Origin: JACVRW01 sp963820315
Lineage (GTDB): Bacteria > Actinomycetota > Thermoleophilia > Solirubrobacterales > Thermoleophilaceae
NCBI GenBank assembly: GCA_963820315.1
Contig: CAWFZK010000008.1
Coordinates: 1 to 64,000, forward strand
Direction: 5' to 3'
DNA length: 64,000 bases
This document shows, piece after piece, positions 8,309 through 16,526 of this stretch. A program made the position numbers and the translations under genes. Numbering within the stretch: the stretch's first letter is position 1; each line of letters opens with the position of its first letter. The notes beneath the pieces are model-generated. The model ran no database searches and was not told where the DNA came from. It was given only the letters and a program-made list of their open reading frames with translations.

Positions 8309-9112
8309 GTGGTCGTCCGGACCGAGCAGGAGCCCCAGACCGCGGGCGAGCTGATCCGCTTCTGGCGCACGCGACGCGGCCTCAGCCAGCTCGAGCTGTC
8401 CCTGGACGCGAATGTCTCGACCAAGCACCTGAGCTTCGTCGAGACCGGCCGGTCCAGCCCGAGTCGCCAGCTCCTCGTCCACCTCGCCCAGCACCTCGAT
8501 CTGCCGATCACCGAGCGCAATCGACTGCTGCTCGCGGGCGGCTTTGCGCCTCCCTATCTGGAGCTGCCCTACGACGGGGAGGTGATGCAGCCGCTTCGGG
8601 AGTCGCTCGAGCGGCTGCTCGAGGCGCACGAGCCGAACCCGGCTTTGATCGTCGACGGACTCTGGAACCTGATCGAGTCCAATCGAGCCGCGTCGCTTCT
8701 CTGGGACGGGGTCGACCCGGAGCTCCTCGAGCCACCGATCAACCTGCTTCGCCTCGGCGTGCACCCCGGCGGCCTGCCGCGGATCTCGTCGATGACCGCC
8801 GCCTGCAACGCACCGCTGATTCACCGGCTGAAGCGGAGGAGCCGCGAGGACGCCGATCCCGCCCTCGCCAAGCTCATCGAGGAGGTTGAGTCCTACCTCC
8901 CCGGCGAGCCGCCGACGAGCCCCGCCACCCAGCCGGTGGTCTCGCTCAGGCTGCGGACCCCTCTCGGCGAGGTCGAGCTGTTCACGGTCATCGCCACCCT
9001 CGGAGCCCCGCTCGACGTCACGGCCGCGAACCTCGCGATCGAGACCTTCCTGCCGATGAACCCCGAGAGCGCAGCGCGGCTCGCCGAGCTCAGCGCGTCC
9101 CGATCTGCTTGA
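8309..9112 (+). CDS. XRE-family regulator with MmyB-like ligand-binding domain
   Basis: A 267-residue regulator. Residues 10-70 form a lambda-repressor HTH (AGELIRFWRTRRGLSQLELS, VSTKHLSFVETGRSSPSRQL). From about residue 90 an MmyB-like PAS domain follows, with LEAHEPNPALIVDGLWNLIE, SNRAASLLW and FLPMNPESAARLAEL. The family usually controls a divergent small enzyme gene, here the SnoaL-like protein. Start is GTG 8309; the leader is very short relative to the palindrome. MmyB domains are thought to bind hydrophobic or fatty ligands; the ligand here is unknown. Confidence 0.9.
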   Translation: MVVRTEQEPQTAGELIRFWRTRRGLSQLELSLDANVSTKHLSFVETGRSSPSRQLLVHLAQHLDLPITERNRLLLAGGFAPPYLELPYDGEVMQPLRESLERLLEAHEPNPALIVDGLWNLIESNRAASLLWDGVDPELLEPPINLLRLGVHPGGLPRISSMTAACNAPLIHRLKRRSREDADPALAKLIEEVESYLPGEPPTSPATQPVVSLRLRTPLGEVELFTVIATLGAPLDVTAANLAIETFLPMNPESAARLAELSASRSA

Positions 9113-9143
9113 CACGCACGTGTCGGCAATCGGCCGCCGGCCC

Positions 9144-9989
9144 CTATGCGGCGCGAACCTCGAACTGGGTGAGCGTTACGGAGCCGAACGACGTGATCAG
9201 CGCGACGTCGACGGCGTCGCGGCCACGCCCGACGACAACGCGGCCGACGCGGCGGCGGTTGTTGCGGGCGTCGAAGGTGTGCCACGCGCCGTCCAGGAAG
9301 ACCTCGAACCAGGCTGCGAAGTCCATCGGCTCGGCGGGCAGCGGGGCGTCAATCTCCGGGATGTACCCGCACACGTAGCGGGCCGGGATGTTCAACGCGC
9401 GGCAGAACGTGATCGCCAGGTGCGCGAAGTCGCGGCAGACGCCCTGGCCGGCGCGGTAGGCGTCGACCGCCGTGGTCCATGGGTTCGACGCGCCGGCGAC
9501 CCACTCGAGGTGACCGTGCACGAAGTCGACGATCGCCTGGACGCGCTCCCAGCCCGGCGCGAGGTCGCCGAAGCGCTGCCACGCCTCGTGGCCAAGCTCG
9601 TCGGGCAGGCAGAACCGGCTCGGCATGACGAATGTGATGTGCTCGTCGGGCAGCGCCATGATCGGCGTCTCCGGCGTCCCAGGGGAGATCCGATCGCTCG
9701 GCGAAGACAGCACGACCTCGGCTTCGTAGACGATCTGTGACGCGCCTGCGGGGATGGTGACCCGTTCGCAGCGGTTGCCGAACAGGTCGATGTAGCCGTG
9801 ATGATCGGCGCCAGTCTCCCAGTGTTCGGCCTGCACTCGGAGATCGCGCCCCGATGGCGCGACCTGGAGCACCGCCGAAACGGGCTGCGGCGTCTCGAAA
9901 CCGAAGGTGCATCCCACGGTAAGGCCCAGCGGCCTGTTGTCGTCGACGGGAACGCAGTACACGCTACCCCCGGCGCGCGAAATCGTCAC
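9144..9989 (-). CDS. transglutaminase-like domain protein
   Basis: A 281-residue protein with an N-terminal beta-sandwich region (residues 15-120) and a C-terminal transglutaminase-like domain. The catalytic cysteine motif QGVCRDFAHLAITFCRALN is clear, as is the aspartate in AWHTFDARNN. The position that is usually the catalytic histidine (DFHAW) reads DFAAW, so either another histidine serves or the activity differs. Likely a cytosolic protease or peptidase-type enzyme rather than a cross-linker. Start is GTG 9989; GTGs further in are possible. Confidence 0.85.
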   Translation of the reverse strand: MTISRAGGSVYCVPVDDNRPLGLTVGCTFGFETPQPVSAVLQVAPSGRDLRVQAEHWETGADHHGYIDLFGNRCERVTIPAGASQIVYEAEVVLSSPSDRISPGTPETPIMALPDEHITFVMPSRFCLPDELGHEAWQRFGDLAPGWERVQAIVDFVHGHLEWVAGASNPWTTAVDAYRAGQGVCRDFAHLAITFCRALNIPARYVCGYIPEIDAPLPAEPMDFAAWFEVFLDGAWHTFDARNNRRRVGRVVVGRGRDAVDVALITSFGSVTLTQFEVRAA

Positions 9990-10005
9990 TTCCTCAGGTC
10001 GCGCA

Positions 10006-10040
10006 AAGCAGCGACTCGAATCGGCGGCGGTTCGCTGCTT
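10006..10040. repeat. inverted repeat upstream of the transglutaminase-like gene
   Basis: AAGCAGCGA (10006-10014) and TCGCTGCTT (10032-10040) are a perfect 9-base inverted repeat separated by 17 bases. It starts 17 bases upstream of the GTG at 9989. It could be an operator or a leader hairpin; nothing else distinguishes these. The rest of the 278-base gap to 10267 shows no convincing gene. Confidence 0.35.
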
Positions 10041-10267
10041 CAGCCGAGTCAGTACGTGCGCGGCCGAGCGCGCGACGAGCCGTAAGCGTGCCCGCCGCGC
10101 GCGGGCCGGGCCGTGTTCAGGCCGTGGCGCGGAGTTCGACGTATCGGCGGCGCATGGTCACGACTCGTGGCCCTGCTGACCCAGAATGAGGTGCTCGCCG
10201 GAGAGAGCGTCGATGATCGTCACGGTGTGCCCGACGGAGCAACGAGAGGCACGGTGACATGCCGCCC

Positions 10268-10660
10268 TCAGTCCAGGACGGGCCAGCTCACCTCGGTCTG
10301 CTCGCCATCGCCGCCCTCGGGCTTGGGCCCGCCGACAGCCACGATCTCGAGGCCCTCGGGACCCGCGGAGAATGCGCGCACGACCTCGGGCGCCACGCGG
10401 ACCACATCCCATTGGCTCAGCTCCAGGACCTCGTCGTCCACCAGGATCCGGCCCGAGCCCGCGACGACCACGTATGCCTCCTCCTGCTCGCGGTGGCGAT
10501 GACCGCTGTCCGCCGTGAAGCCCGGCGCGTAGCGCCACAGGCTGACGCCGAGGTCGCGTGAGTCGAGATGCTTGCGGCCGAAGCGGCCCTCGAGGCCGTC
10601 GACCCGGCCGGCGACGGTGTCTTCGAGATCGAGCAGGTTTATGTGGCTGAAGCTGGTCAT
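10268..10660 (-). CDS. cupin domain protein
   Basis: A 130-residue single-domain cupin. Motif 1 reads GHRHREQEEAYVVVAGSGRI, keeping the metal-binding HxH and the glutamate. Motif 2 is weaker around VRVAPEVVRAFSAGPEGLEI and lacks the usual final histidine. Probably a small sensor or isomerase-like protein with a bound metal. ATG 10658-10660 is preceded by TAGTCT (10669-10674 on the reverse strand), a TANNNT-type -10 box that would give a nearly leaderless mRNA. Confidence 0.85.
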   Translation of the reverse strand: MTSFSHINLLDLEDTVAGRVDGLEGRFGRKHLDSRDLGVSLWRYAPGFTADSGHRHREQEEAYVVVAGSGRILVDDEVLELSQWDVVRVAPEVVRAFSAGPEGLEIVAVGGPKPEGGDGEQTEVSWPVLD

Positions 10661-10678
10661 GCCCGGCGAGACTAGACA

Positions 10679-10692
10679 CCCAGGATCCTGGG
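10679..10692. promoter_or_regulatory. palindrome CCCAGGATCCTGGG, copy 1
   Basis: A perfect 14-base palindrome 18 bases upstream of the cupin ATG, in the divergent gap with the secreted protein. Read on the minus strand it is CAATCCCAGGATCCTGGG, and the same 18 bases with one change recur at 13995-14012 before the DNA ligase gene. It could be a shared operator. Confidence 0.4.
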
Positions 10693-10729
10693 ATTGAGGG
10701 ACTCGCCCAGCGCGCGCACCATCCCTCGG

Positions 10730-11149
10730 ATGAACCTACGCGCAGGAATCGTCGCAGTGCTGATCGCAATGGCCGTCGCGACCGGAGTCGAGTTCGCCGC
10801 CCCCGCGACGGCCGACGCCGGCTCGTGCCGGCCCGACCACAAGCGGAAGGCCGACAACCGCGGGAACCGCTGGTCCACAGGGTGGATATGCGGCAACCGT
10901 CGCGGAGCCGCGATCTACGCGGGAGCTGACCAGGTCTTCAGGGTCTCGACGATGCTCAGCAACCCGAGCTGGTTCGTGTGTTACGTGCGTGGGATCTGGC
11001 ACTCCGGCCAGAACAACGTCTGGTACTACACGAAGGGCGACCGGATGGCGCCCGGCGCCGGCGCCGCGGGAAACTGGGGCTTCATGGCGGCCGCCGACGT
11101 GTGGACGAGCCGCGACCCGTGGCCGGGCATCCCGTACTGCTTCCGCTAG
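10730..11149 (+). CDS. small secreted protein, four cysteines
   Basis: A 139-residue protein. The N-terminus is a Sec signal peptide (NLRAGIVAVLIAMAVATGVE, likely cleavage after ADA near residue 30). The mature part is aromatic-rich (WSTGWICG, WFVCYVRGIWHSG, NVWYYTKGDR) with four cysteines, suggesting two disulfides in an exported SH3-like or lectin-like fold. No family assignment is possible. The frame extends to TTG 10694 but ATG 10730 begins the signal peptide cleanly. Confidence 0.7.
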   Translation: MNLRAGIVAVLIAMAVATGVEFAAPATADAGSCRPDHKRKADNRGNRWSTGWICGNRRGAAIYAGADQVFRVSTMLSNPSWFVCYVRGIWHSGQNNVWYYTKGDRMAPGAGAAGNWGFMAAADVWTSRDPWPGIPYCFR

Positions 11150-11159
11150 ATCCTCACTC

Positions 11160-12050
11160 TTGGTCAACTCCGTCCCCTTCTACTTCGTCGATGTATTCGC
11201 CGAGGAGCCGCTGACGGGCAACCCGCTGGCGGTCGTCGCCGACGCCGAGTCGCTCCCCGAAGAGGTGATGCGGCTCGTCGCTCGCGAGTTCAACCAGTCG
11301 GAGACGACCTTCGTGCTGCCCGCGCGGCGCGAGGGCGCCACCTGGCGGCTGAGGTCGTTCACGCCGACTGGCGACGAGGTCGTCGGGGCCGGTCACAACG
11401 CCCTCGGCGCCTGGTGGTGGCTGGCCGGCGCCGGCAGGGTCGAGCTCGACGGCGACGGCGGCGCGGTCGTGGCCCAGGAGATCGGCGACCGCGTGCTGCC
11501 CGTGGAGGTCATCGGCCGGGACGGCACGCCGGTTGCGATCGCGATGCAACAGGCGCCGCCTGAGTTCCTCGCCATCGTCGAGGACCACGGCGAGCTGGCC
11601 GCCGCGCTCGGCCTGGAACGCGCAGATCTCGCCGGCGACGCCCAGGTCGTGTCGACCGGCGCAGCGCACCTGCTGGTGCCGGTGCGCGACCGCAGCGTCG
11701 TCGAACGCGCCACTCCGGACGCGGCGCGGCTGCGAGCGGCGCTGGCAGGAGCCGGCGGTCAGGGCTGTTACGTCTACTGCCTCGACCCGGTCAGCCCGGC
11801 GGCGATCGCGCACGCGCGCTTCTTCAACCCGACGGTCGGCATCTGGGAGGACCCCGCGACCGGCAGCGCCGCCGGCCCGCTCGTCAGCCGGCTGGTGGCG
11901 GAGGGCATCGCGCCGTCCGGCACGCCGGTCCTCGTCGAGCAGGGATACGCGATGGGCCGCCCGAGCCACATCCGGGTCGAGGTTGACGGCGACCGGGTCC
12001 GGATCAGCGGCGCCGGCGTCGTGGTCGCCGAGGGCACACTGACTGTCTGA
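11160..12050 (+). CDS. PhzF family isomerase/epimerase-like protein
   Basis: A 296-residue protein with the PhzF hallmarks: FYFVDVFAEEPLTGNPLAVV at the N-terminus, FNQSETTFVLPA (active-site glutamate region), FTPTGDEVVGAGHNALGAWW and EDPATGSAAGPLVSRLV. PhzF-type proteins catalyse isomerisation of small metabolites; outside phenazine clusters the substrate is usually unknown, and no phenazine genes are present here. Homology starts at once after TTG 11160, so that start is chosen although the frame is open further up. It follows the secreted protein by 10 bases. Confidence 0.88.
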   Translation: MVNSVPFYFVDVFAEEPLTGNPLAVVADAESLPEEVMRLVAREFNQSETTFVLPARREGATWRLRSFTPTGDEVVGAGHNALGAWWWLAGAGRVELDGDGGAVVAQEIGDRVLPVEVIGRDGTPVAIAMQQAPPEFLAIVEDHGELAAALGLERADLAGDAQVVSTGAAHLLVPVRDRSVVERATPDAARLRAALAGAGGQGCYVYCLDPVSPAAIAHARFFNPTVGIWEDPATGSAAGPLVSRLVAEGIAPSGTPVLVEQGYAMGRPSHIRVEVDGDRVRISGAGVVVAEGTLTV

Positions 12051-12084
12051 CGACGTCGCACCCGCGAGGAGGAGGCATCGAGAG

Positions 12085-12522
12085 ATGAACGAGACGGACG
12101 AGACCCACCTGCGGCGCGCGATCGCGCTCGCCCAGCTGGCTCGTGACCGGGGAGAGCAGCCCTTCGGGTCGCTGCTCGTCGGGCCGGACGGCGCCGTGCT
12201 GGGGGAGGATCACAACACCGTCCTGTCCGACGGCGACGTGACCGCGCACCCGGAGCTCAAGCTCGCCCGCTGGGCGGCGCGGGAGCTCGACGCCGAGACC
12301 GCGCGAGGCACGACGCTCTACACGAGCTGCCAACCCTGCGGGATGTGCGCGAATGTGATCGCGCGCGCCGGACTGGGGCGGGTCGTGTTCGCCCTGTCGA
12401 GCGAGCAGCTCAGCGCGCTCAAGCCCTCCGGCGCCGTCGCGCCGGACGCGACCGAAGCGGTCTACGACGGGCCCGGGCTCCACGAGGAGGCGCGGATTCC
12501 GGTCGCGGGCTACTACGACTGA
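12085..12522 (+). CDS. nucleoside deaminase (cytidine/deoxycytidylate deaminase family)
   Basis: A 145-residue zinc deaminase. The zinc site is AHPELK (HxE, with proline where alanine is usual) plus SCQPCGMCANV (PCxxC). PFGSLLVGPDG is the usual substrate-loop region. It hydrolyses the amine of a purine or pyrimidine base or nucleoside; guanine deaminase-like or tRNA-unrelated activities are possible. ATG 12085 follows the PhzF gene by 34 bases. The 3' end overlaps the convergent FAD oxidase gene by 10 bases. Confidence 0.85.
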   Translation: MNETDETHLRRAIALAQLARDRGEQPFGSLLVGPDGAVLGEDHNTVLSDGDVTAHPELKLARWAARELDAETARGTTLYTSCQPCGMCANVIARAGLGRVVFALSSEQLSALKPSGAVAPDATEAVYDGPGLHEEARIPVAGYYD

Positions 12523-13961
12523 AAGACCTCGTACCCGGGCGTGAGCGTGTGGCTCGGGTCGTAGCGGCGCTTGGCGCGCGCGAGCGATGGGAAGGCAGGC
12601 CCGAAGTGCCGCCGCCAGTCGCTCGGCGAGAGCGGGAAGGCGCTCACCGGGTAGAGAGTGCCGCCGTCGTCCGTGACCCGCCGGTAGGTCGCCCGGTTTG
12701 CCTCGACGAGCCTCCTCGCCTCACCGCTGTCGTCGGTCGCCGGGATGCGGATCAGGTTGAACGCCCAGGAGAGCGCGCCGCCGGGCACACGCACGAGCGG
12801 CGTGCCGAAGCCGGCACGGCCGATCGGCGACAGCACCACCTGGCCGAAGGGACCGAGGTCGGCGGCAGGGTCGAGGCGGTCGAGCTCCGCGGACACGACG
12901 CGCTCGACTCGGGAGTCGCCGACGAAGGTCGTGAGCCACGGGTGCGGGAAGAACCACTGGCCGTTCTCGCGCAGCGCGGCCTCCAACGGCGCCAGCCGCC
13001 GCAGGTAGTCGAGGTAGGGCAGGCTCGCCGCCGTGCGTCGCGCCGGGTCGTCGGAGAGCCCGGCGAGCAGCGCGCCGTCATCCGGCGGAGGATCGTCGAA
13101 GAAGCGCGCCGCGTCGAGCCGGAAGACGAAGCCGCCGCTGGGCGGCGCGAGGATCGCGCCCTGGACCGCGTCGAACCTGCCGGCGCCGGCCAGCAGGCGC
13201 CCGTCGGCCAGCATCGTCGCCAGGTCGGGGTAGAAGAGCTGGAAGCGCCGTACCGAGCGCGGCGCCGCGACGAGTCCGAGCGTCGCGCGGACGATCACCG
13301 CGACCTGCCCGAGGCCGGCGCGGACGGCGTCGAAGAGATCTGCGTTGCGGGTGGCCGAGCAGGTGACGAGCTCGCCATCCCCGGTCACGACCTCGAGCTG
13401 GAGCACGTGGTCGGTCTGGACGCCGAGGCTCATGCTCGTGCCGCCGACACCGCCGACCGCCAGCGTGCCGCCGACCGACAGCTCCAGGTAGTCCGTCAGG
13501 ACCGGCGGTGTCTTCCCCCGCGCGAGGGTTCGGGCCAGCAGCTCGCTCCACTTGGCGCCCGCCTCGACGACCACGCGGTCGCCGCGTACCGGACCGATGC
13601 TTCGCAGCCGCGACATGTCGGCGACGATCCCGCCGCGCACCTGCGAACGGCCGAAGGTCGAGTGCCCCTGGCCCCGCGCGGCGAACCGGCGCCCGCAGCG
13701 GCCGGCCCAGCGGATCGTCGAGGCGACGTCGCCGGCCGTTGCCGCCACGAGCACCCCTTCCGGCCTGCGCGTCACGATGTGGCCGAAGTCGTCCGCGGCG
13801 GCCCTTCGGGCGGCGGGGTCGCGGTGCAAGACGCCGTCGAGCTGGGGCGGTCGGCACGGGCGCCCTCCCGCCTGCGCCGGGATGGATCCGCTGGCGAGCG
13901 CCACCGCCGCGGTGGCGCTCGCGAGCGCGTCACGTCGGGTGAGACCTTTCGTTGTAATCAC
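12513..13961 (-). CDS. Tat-exported FAD-binding oxidoreductase, cytokinin dehydrogenase-like
   Basis: A 482-residue protein starting at GTG 13961 with a twin-arginine signal (TTKGLTRRDALASATAAVAL, cleavage near AQA). The FAD-linked oxidase domain (PCMH fold) follows, with FAARGQGHSTFGRSQ. The histidine in GQGHS is where related oxidases attach FAD covalently. VGGTLAVGGVGGTS and a C-terminal DPSHTLTPGYEVF complete the family pattern. It probably oxidises an amine or alcohol outside the cytoplasmic membrane. The frame is open well upstream of 13961, but homology and the signal peptide begin there. Confidence 0.88.
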   Translation of the reverse strand: MITTKGLTRRDALASATAAVALASGSIPAQAGGRPCRPPQLDGVLHRDPAARRAAADDFGHIVTRRPEGVLVAATAGDVASTIRWAGRCGRRFAARGQGHSTFGRSQVRGGIVADMSRLRSIGPVRGDRVVVEAGAKWSELLARTLARGKTPPVLTDYLELSVGGTLAVGGVGGTSMSLGVQTDHVLQLEVVTGDGELVTCSATRNADLFDAVRAGLGQVAVIVRATLGLVAAPRSVRRFQLFYPDLATMLADGRLLAGAGRFDAVQGAILAPPSGGFVFRLDAARFFDDPPPDDGALLAGLSDDPARRTAASLPYLDYLRRLAPLEAALRENGQWFFPHPWLTTFVGDSRVERVVSAELDRLDPAADLGPFGQVVLSPIGRAGFGTPLVRVPGGALSWAFNLIRIPATDDSGEARRLVEANRATYRRVTDDGGTLYPVSAFPLSPSDWRRHFGPAFPSLARAKRRYDPSHTLTPGYEVFQS

Positions 13962-13998
13962 GTCGCCTAGCGTGCCGCAGCACAGCGGATCCCCCAAT

Positions 13999-14012
13999 CC
14001 CAGGATTCTGGG
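13999..14012. promoter_or_regulatory. palindrome CCCAGGATTCTGGG, copy 2
   Basis: Near-perfect palindrome preceded by CAAT, matching 17 of 18 bases of the site at 10679-10696 read on the other strand. It lies between the divergent FAD oxidase and DNA ligase genes, ending 15 bases before the ATG at 14028. Confidence 0.4.
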
Positions 14013-14027
14013 ATGGTTGCGCCGCCG

Positions 14028-15011
14028 ATGAGTGCACCCGACCCGTTCGCCCGGCTCGCCGACAAGGAGCGCGAGCTGCTGCAGCCCGCGCCGCTGCCTG
14101 ATCGGGTCGAGGCGATGAAGGCCCTGCTGACCGACGAGCGCTTCTCGGATCCGGACTGGATCTACGAGCGCAAGCTCGACGGCATCCGCTGCATCGCGAT
14201 CAAGGGCGAGCGCAACGTGAGGCTGCTGTCGCGCAACGACCTCAGCCTCAACGGCCGCTTCCCCGAGGTCGTCGAGGCACTCGAGGCCGACGATGCCGAG
14301 CGCATCGTGCTCGACGGCGAGGTCGTCGCCTTCGCCGGCTCGCAGACGAGCTTTGCCCGGCTGCAGCAGCGCCACGAGCGCCCGGTGGCCGTCTTCTACT
14401 ACGTCTTCGACCTGCTGCAGCTCGCGGGGCAGGACGTGACCGCGCTGCCGCTGCGCGCGCGCAAGGCCCTGCTGCGGCGAGCGCTCGGCTTCCACGGCCC
14501 GGTGCGGCTGACGCCCCACCGCAACCGCGACGGGGAGCAGCTCTACCGCGAGGCCTGCCGCAAGGGCTGGGAGGGCCTGATAGCCAAGCGCGCCAACTCG
14601 CCCTACGTCCACGGGCGCTCGCGCGACTGGCTGAAGTTCAAGTGCTCGGCCGAGCAGGAGCTCGTGATCGGCGGCTACACCGCTCCGCACGGCAGTCGCA
14701 CGGACCTGGGCGCCCTGCTGCTCGGGCACTACGAGGACAAGCGCCTGCGCTACGCCGGCAAGGTGGGCACCGGCTTCACGAGGGCCACGCTGCACGACCT
14801 CGCCGAGCGGCTCGAGCCGCTCCGCCGCGATGACTCCCCGTTCGCCGACGAGATCCGCGAACGCGATGTGACCTGGGTGAAACCAGAGCTCGTGGCCCAG
14901 ATCGGGTTCAGCGAATGGACCCGCGACGGCCGGCTGCGCCACCCGCGCTTCCTGGGGCTGCGTGACGACAAGCCGGCGCGCGAGGTGGTGCGGGAGCGCC
15001 CGAGCACGTAG
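14028..15011 (+). CDS. ATP-dependent DNA ligase (LigD ligase-domain type)
   Basis: A 327-residue ligase. Motif I is YERKLDGIRCIAIKG with the adenylated lysine near residue 49. LDGEVVAFAG (motif III region), GWEGLIAKRANSPYVHGRSR (motif IV) and WLKFKC (motif V) follow, then an OB-fold domain with GALLLGHYEDKRLRYAGKVG. It seals nicks using ATP and is typical of LigD/LigC-like repair enzymes; no Ku or primase gene is adjacent. ATG 14028 was chosen over 14013, which abuts the palindrome. Confidence 0.92.
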   Translation: MSAPDPFARLADKERELLQPAPLPDRVEAMKALLTDERFSDPDWIYERKLDGIRCIAIKGERNVRLLSRNDLSLNGRFPEVVEALEADDAERIVLDGEVVAFAGSQTSFARLQQRHERPVAVFYYVFDLLQLAGQDVTALPLRARKALLRRALGFHGPVRLTPHRNRDGEQLYREACRKGWEGLIAKRANSPYVHGRSRDWLKFKCSAEQELVIGGYTAPHGSRTDLGALLLGHYEDKRLRYAGKVGTGFTRATLHDLAERLEPLRRDDSPFADEIRERDVTWVKPELVAQIGFSEWTRDGRLRHPRFLGLRDDKPAREVVRERPST

Positions 15012-15028
15012 GGCGTAGCATCGGCGCG

Positions 15029-15625
15029 GTGGCCGACGTGGATCCGCGAGCCGCCGGGCCGCCGCCCGACCTCGGCGCACGCATTCGGGAAGCGCGCGAG
15101 GACGCCGGACTCTCCGTGCGCGGGCTCGCACGTCAGATCGGGGTGTCGGCGAGCCTGCTCTCGCAGGTCGAGCGCGGCCTTGCGCAGCCCTCGGTGGCCA
15201 CGCTCTGGGCGCTCGTCCGCGAACTCGGGCTTTCGCTCGACGCGCTGTTCGCCGAGCCGAACGGCGCGCCCGCCGCCGGGCGTCCGGCGATCGTCCAGCG
15301 CGCCGCCGGGCGGCCCGCGATCGAGCTGGGCGGCGGCGTCGTCTGGGAGCGCCTGACCGCCGCGCCCGACCGCGACGCCGACTTCGCGTTCGTGACCTAC
15401 CCGCCCGGAGCCGACTCGGGCGCGGACGATCCCCCGACGAGTCATCTGGGCCGCGAGTACGGCTACGTGATCGGCGGGCAGCTGCAGATCGAGGTCGGCG
15501 AAGAGGTCGTCGAACTCGGCCCGGGCGACGCCGTCGCCTTCGGCTCGGAGACCCCGCACCGCTTCCGTGCGCTCGGCGACGAGCCGGTCACGGCGGTCTG
15601 GCTGAACGTGCGCGCGCGGGTGTAG
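15029..15625 (+). CDS. XRE-family regulator with C-terminal cupin domain
   Basis: A 198-residue regulator: HTH at residues 18-70 (REAREDAGLSVRGLARQIGV, SASLLSQVERGLAQPSVATL) and a C-terminal cupin (residues 110-195) with HLGREYGYVIGGQLQIEVGE and PGDAVAFGSETPHRFRALGD. This is the PuuR/RdgA-like layout that senses a small metabolite through the cupin. It starts at GTG 15029, 17 bases after the ligase. It directly precedes the dehydrogenase-cupin-hydratase genes, which are its likely targets. Confidence 0.9.
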   Translation: MADVDPRAAGPPPDLGARIREAREDAGLSVRGLARQIGVSASLLSQVERGLAQPSVATLWALVRELGLSLDALFAEPNGAPAAGRPAIVQRAAGRPAIELGGGVVWERLTAAPDRDADFAFVTYPPGADSGADDPPTSHLGREYGYVIGGQLQIEVGEEVVELGPGDAVAFGSETPHRFRALGDEPVTAVWLNVRARV

Positions 15626-15635
15626 GCTGCCGCCC

Positions 15636-16526
15636 ATGTTCAATGACATTGAACGCATCGGCTTCGCGGGCCTCGGCGCGATGGGCGCGGGGATCGCGCA
15701 GCGCCTCCGCGACGCCGGCCACGACGTGACGGGCTGGAACCGCACGAAGGCGAAGGCCCAGCCGCTGCTCGACGCCGGCATGGGCTGGGCGGAGACGCCG
15801 CGCGAGCTCGCCGCACAGTCGGATGTCCTCTTCACGATGCTGACCGACAGCCGGGCGCTCGACGCGACCGCCGGCGGCGACGACGGGATCCTGGCCGGGC
15901 TGCGCCCGGGCACGGTCTGGGCTGACCTCAGCACGATCGCTCCCGACGCGAGCGTCGAGCTCGCCGAGCGCGCGCGCGAGCGCGGAGCGTTCTTCCTCGA
16001 CACCCCCGTGTCGGGCAGCCCCGCCACGCTGGCCGCCGGGCAGATGTCCGTGATGGTCGGCGGCGACCGAGCGGCCTTCGAGCATGTCGAGGAGGTGCTC
16101 GGCGCGATCGGCCCGAAGGTCACCTACATCGGCGCGAACGGCCAGGCGATCCTCACCAAGGTCGCCATCAACCTCGCGCTGGTCGTGTCGGTGACCGCCT
16201 TCGCGGAGGCGGTGGCACTCGTCGAGAAGGCGGGCGTGAACCGCGAGGCGGTCGTCGACGCCGCGCTCAAGAGCGTGATCGCGTCGCCGGTGCTCGGCTA
16301 CCGCGCGCCGCTGCTCGTCGACGACACGGACGTGTTCGCGGACGTCGACCTCCAGCAGAAGGACCTCGTGCTGGCGCAGGAGCTCGCCCGCCGGCTGGGC
16401 GCGGCCGTGCCGACCTGCGCGGCGACCAGCGAGATGCTGAGCGCCGCCCGCGGCGGCGGGCTGCGCGAGCGCGACTTCATCGTGAGCGTCCACGACGCCT
16501 ACCGGCGCCTGGCGGGGATGGCCTGA
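15636..16526 (+). CDS. NAD(P)-dependent 3-hydroxyisobutyrate dehydrogenase-family protein
   Basis: A 296-residue beta-hydroxyacid dehydrogenase: Rossmann motif IGFAGLGAMGAGIAQRL, substrate-binding DTPVSGSPATLAAGQMSVMV, and the catalytic lysine region GQAILTKVAINLALVVSV. It would oxidise a 3-hydroxy acid, or reduce the corresponding semialdehyde, with NAD(P). It lies 10 bases after the XRE-cupin gene and its stop overlaps the next ATG by one base, making a small catabolic operon with the cupin and hydratase genes. Confidence 0.92.
   Translation: MFNDIERIGFAGLGAMGAGIAQRLRDAGHDVTGWNRTKAKAQPLLDAGMGWAETPRELAAQSDVLFTMLTDSRALDATAGGDDGILAGLRPGTVWADLSTIAPDASVELAERARERGAFFLDTPVSGSPATLAAGQMSVMVGGDRAAFEHVEEVLGAIGPKVTYIGANGQAILTKVAINLALVVSVTAFAEAVALVEKAGVNREAVVDAALKSVIASPVLGYRAPLLVDDTDVFADVDLQQKDLVLAQELARRLGAAVPTCAATSEMLSAARGGGLRERDFIVSVHDAYRRLAGMA

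Noticed and set aside
10158..10235. Short minus-strand tail encoding HTVTIIDALSGEHLILGQQG before a stop, in the gap upstream of the cupin
   Set aside because: It could be the remnant of a transposase C-terminus, but the fragment is too short and no matching domain or inverted repeat is nearby. The longer frame through it is a shadow of the cupin gene.
12513..15131. A single 872-residue minus-strand frame covering the FAD oxidase and most of the DNA ligase region
   Set aside because: Only the part from GTG 13961 has homology and codon-like composition. The upstream part is the antisense of the ligase gene.
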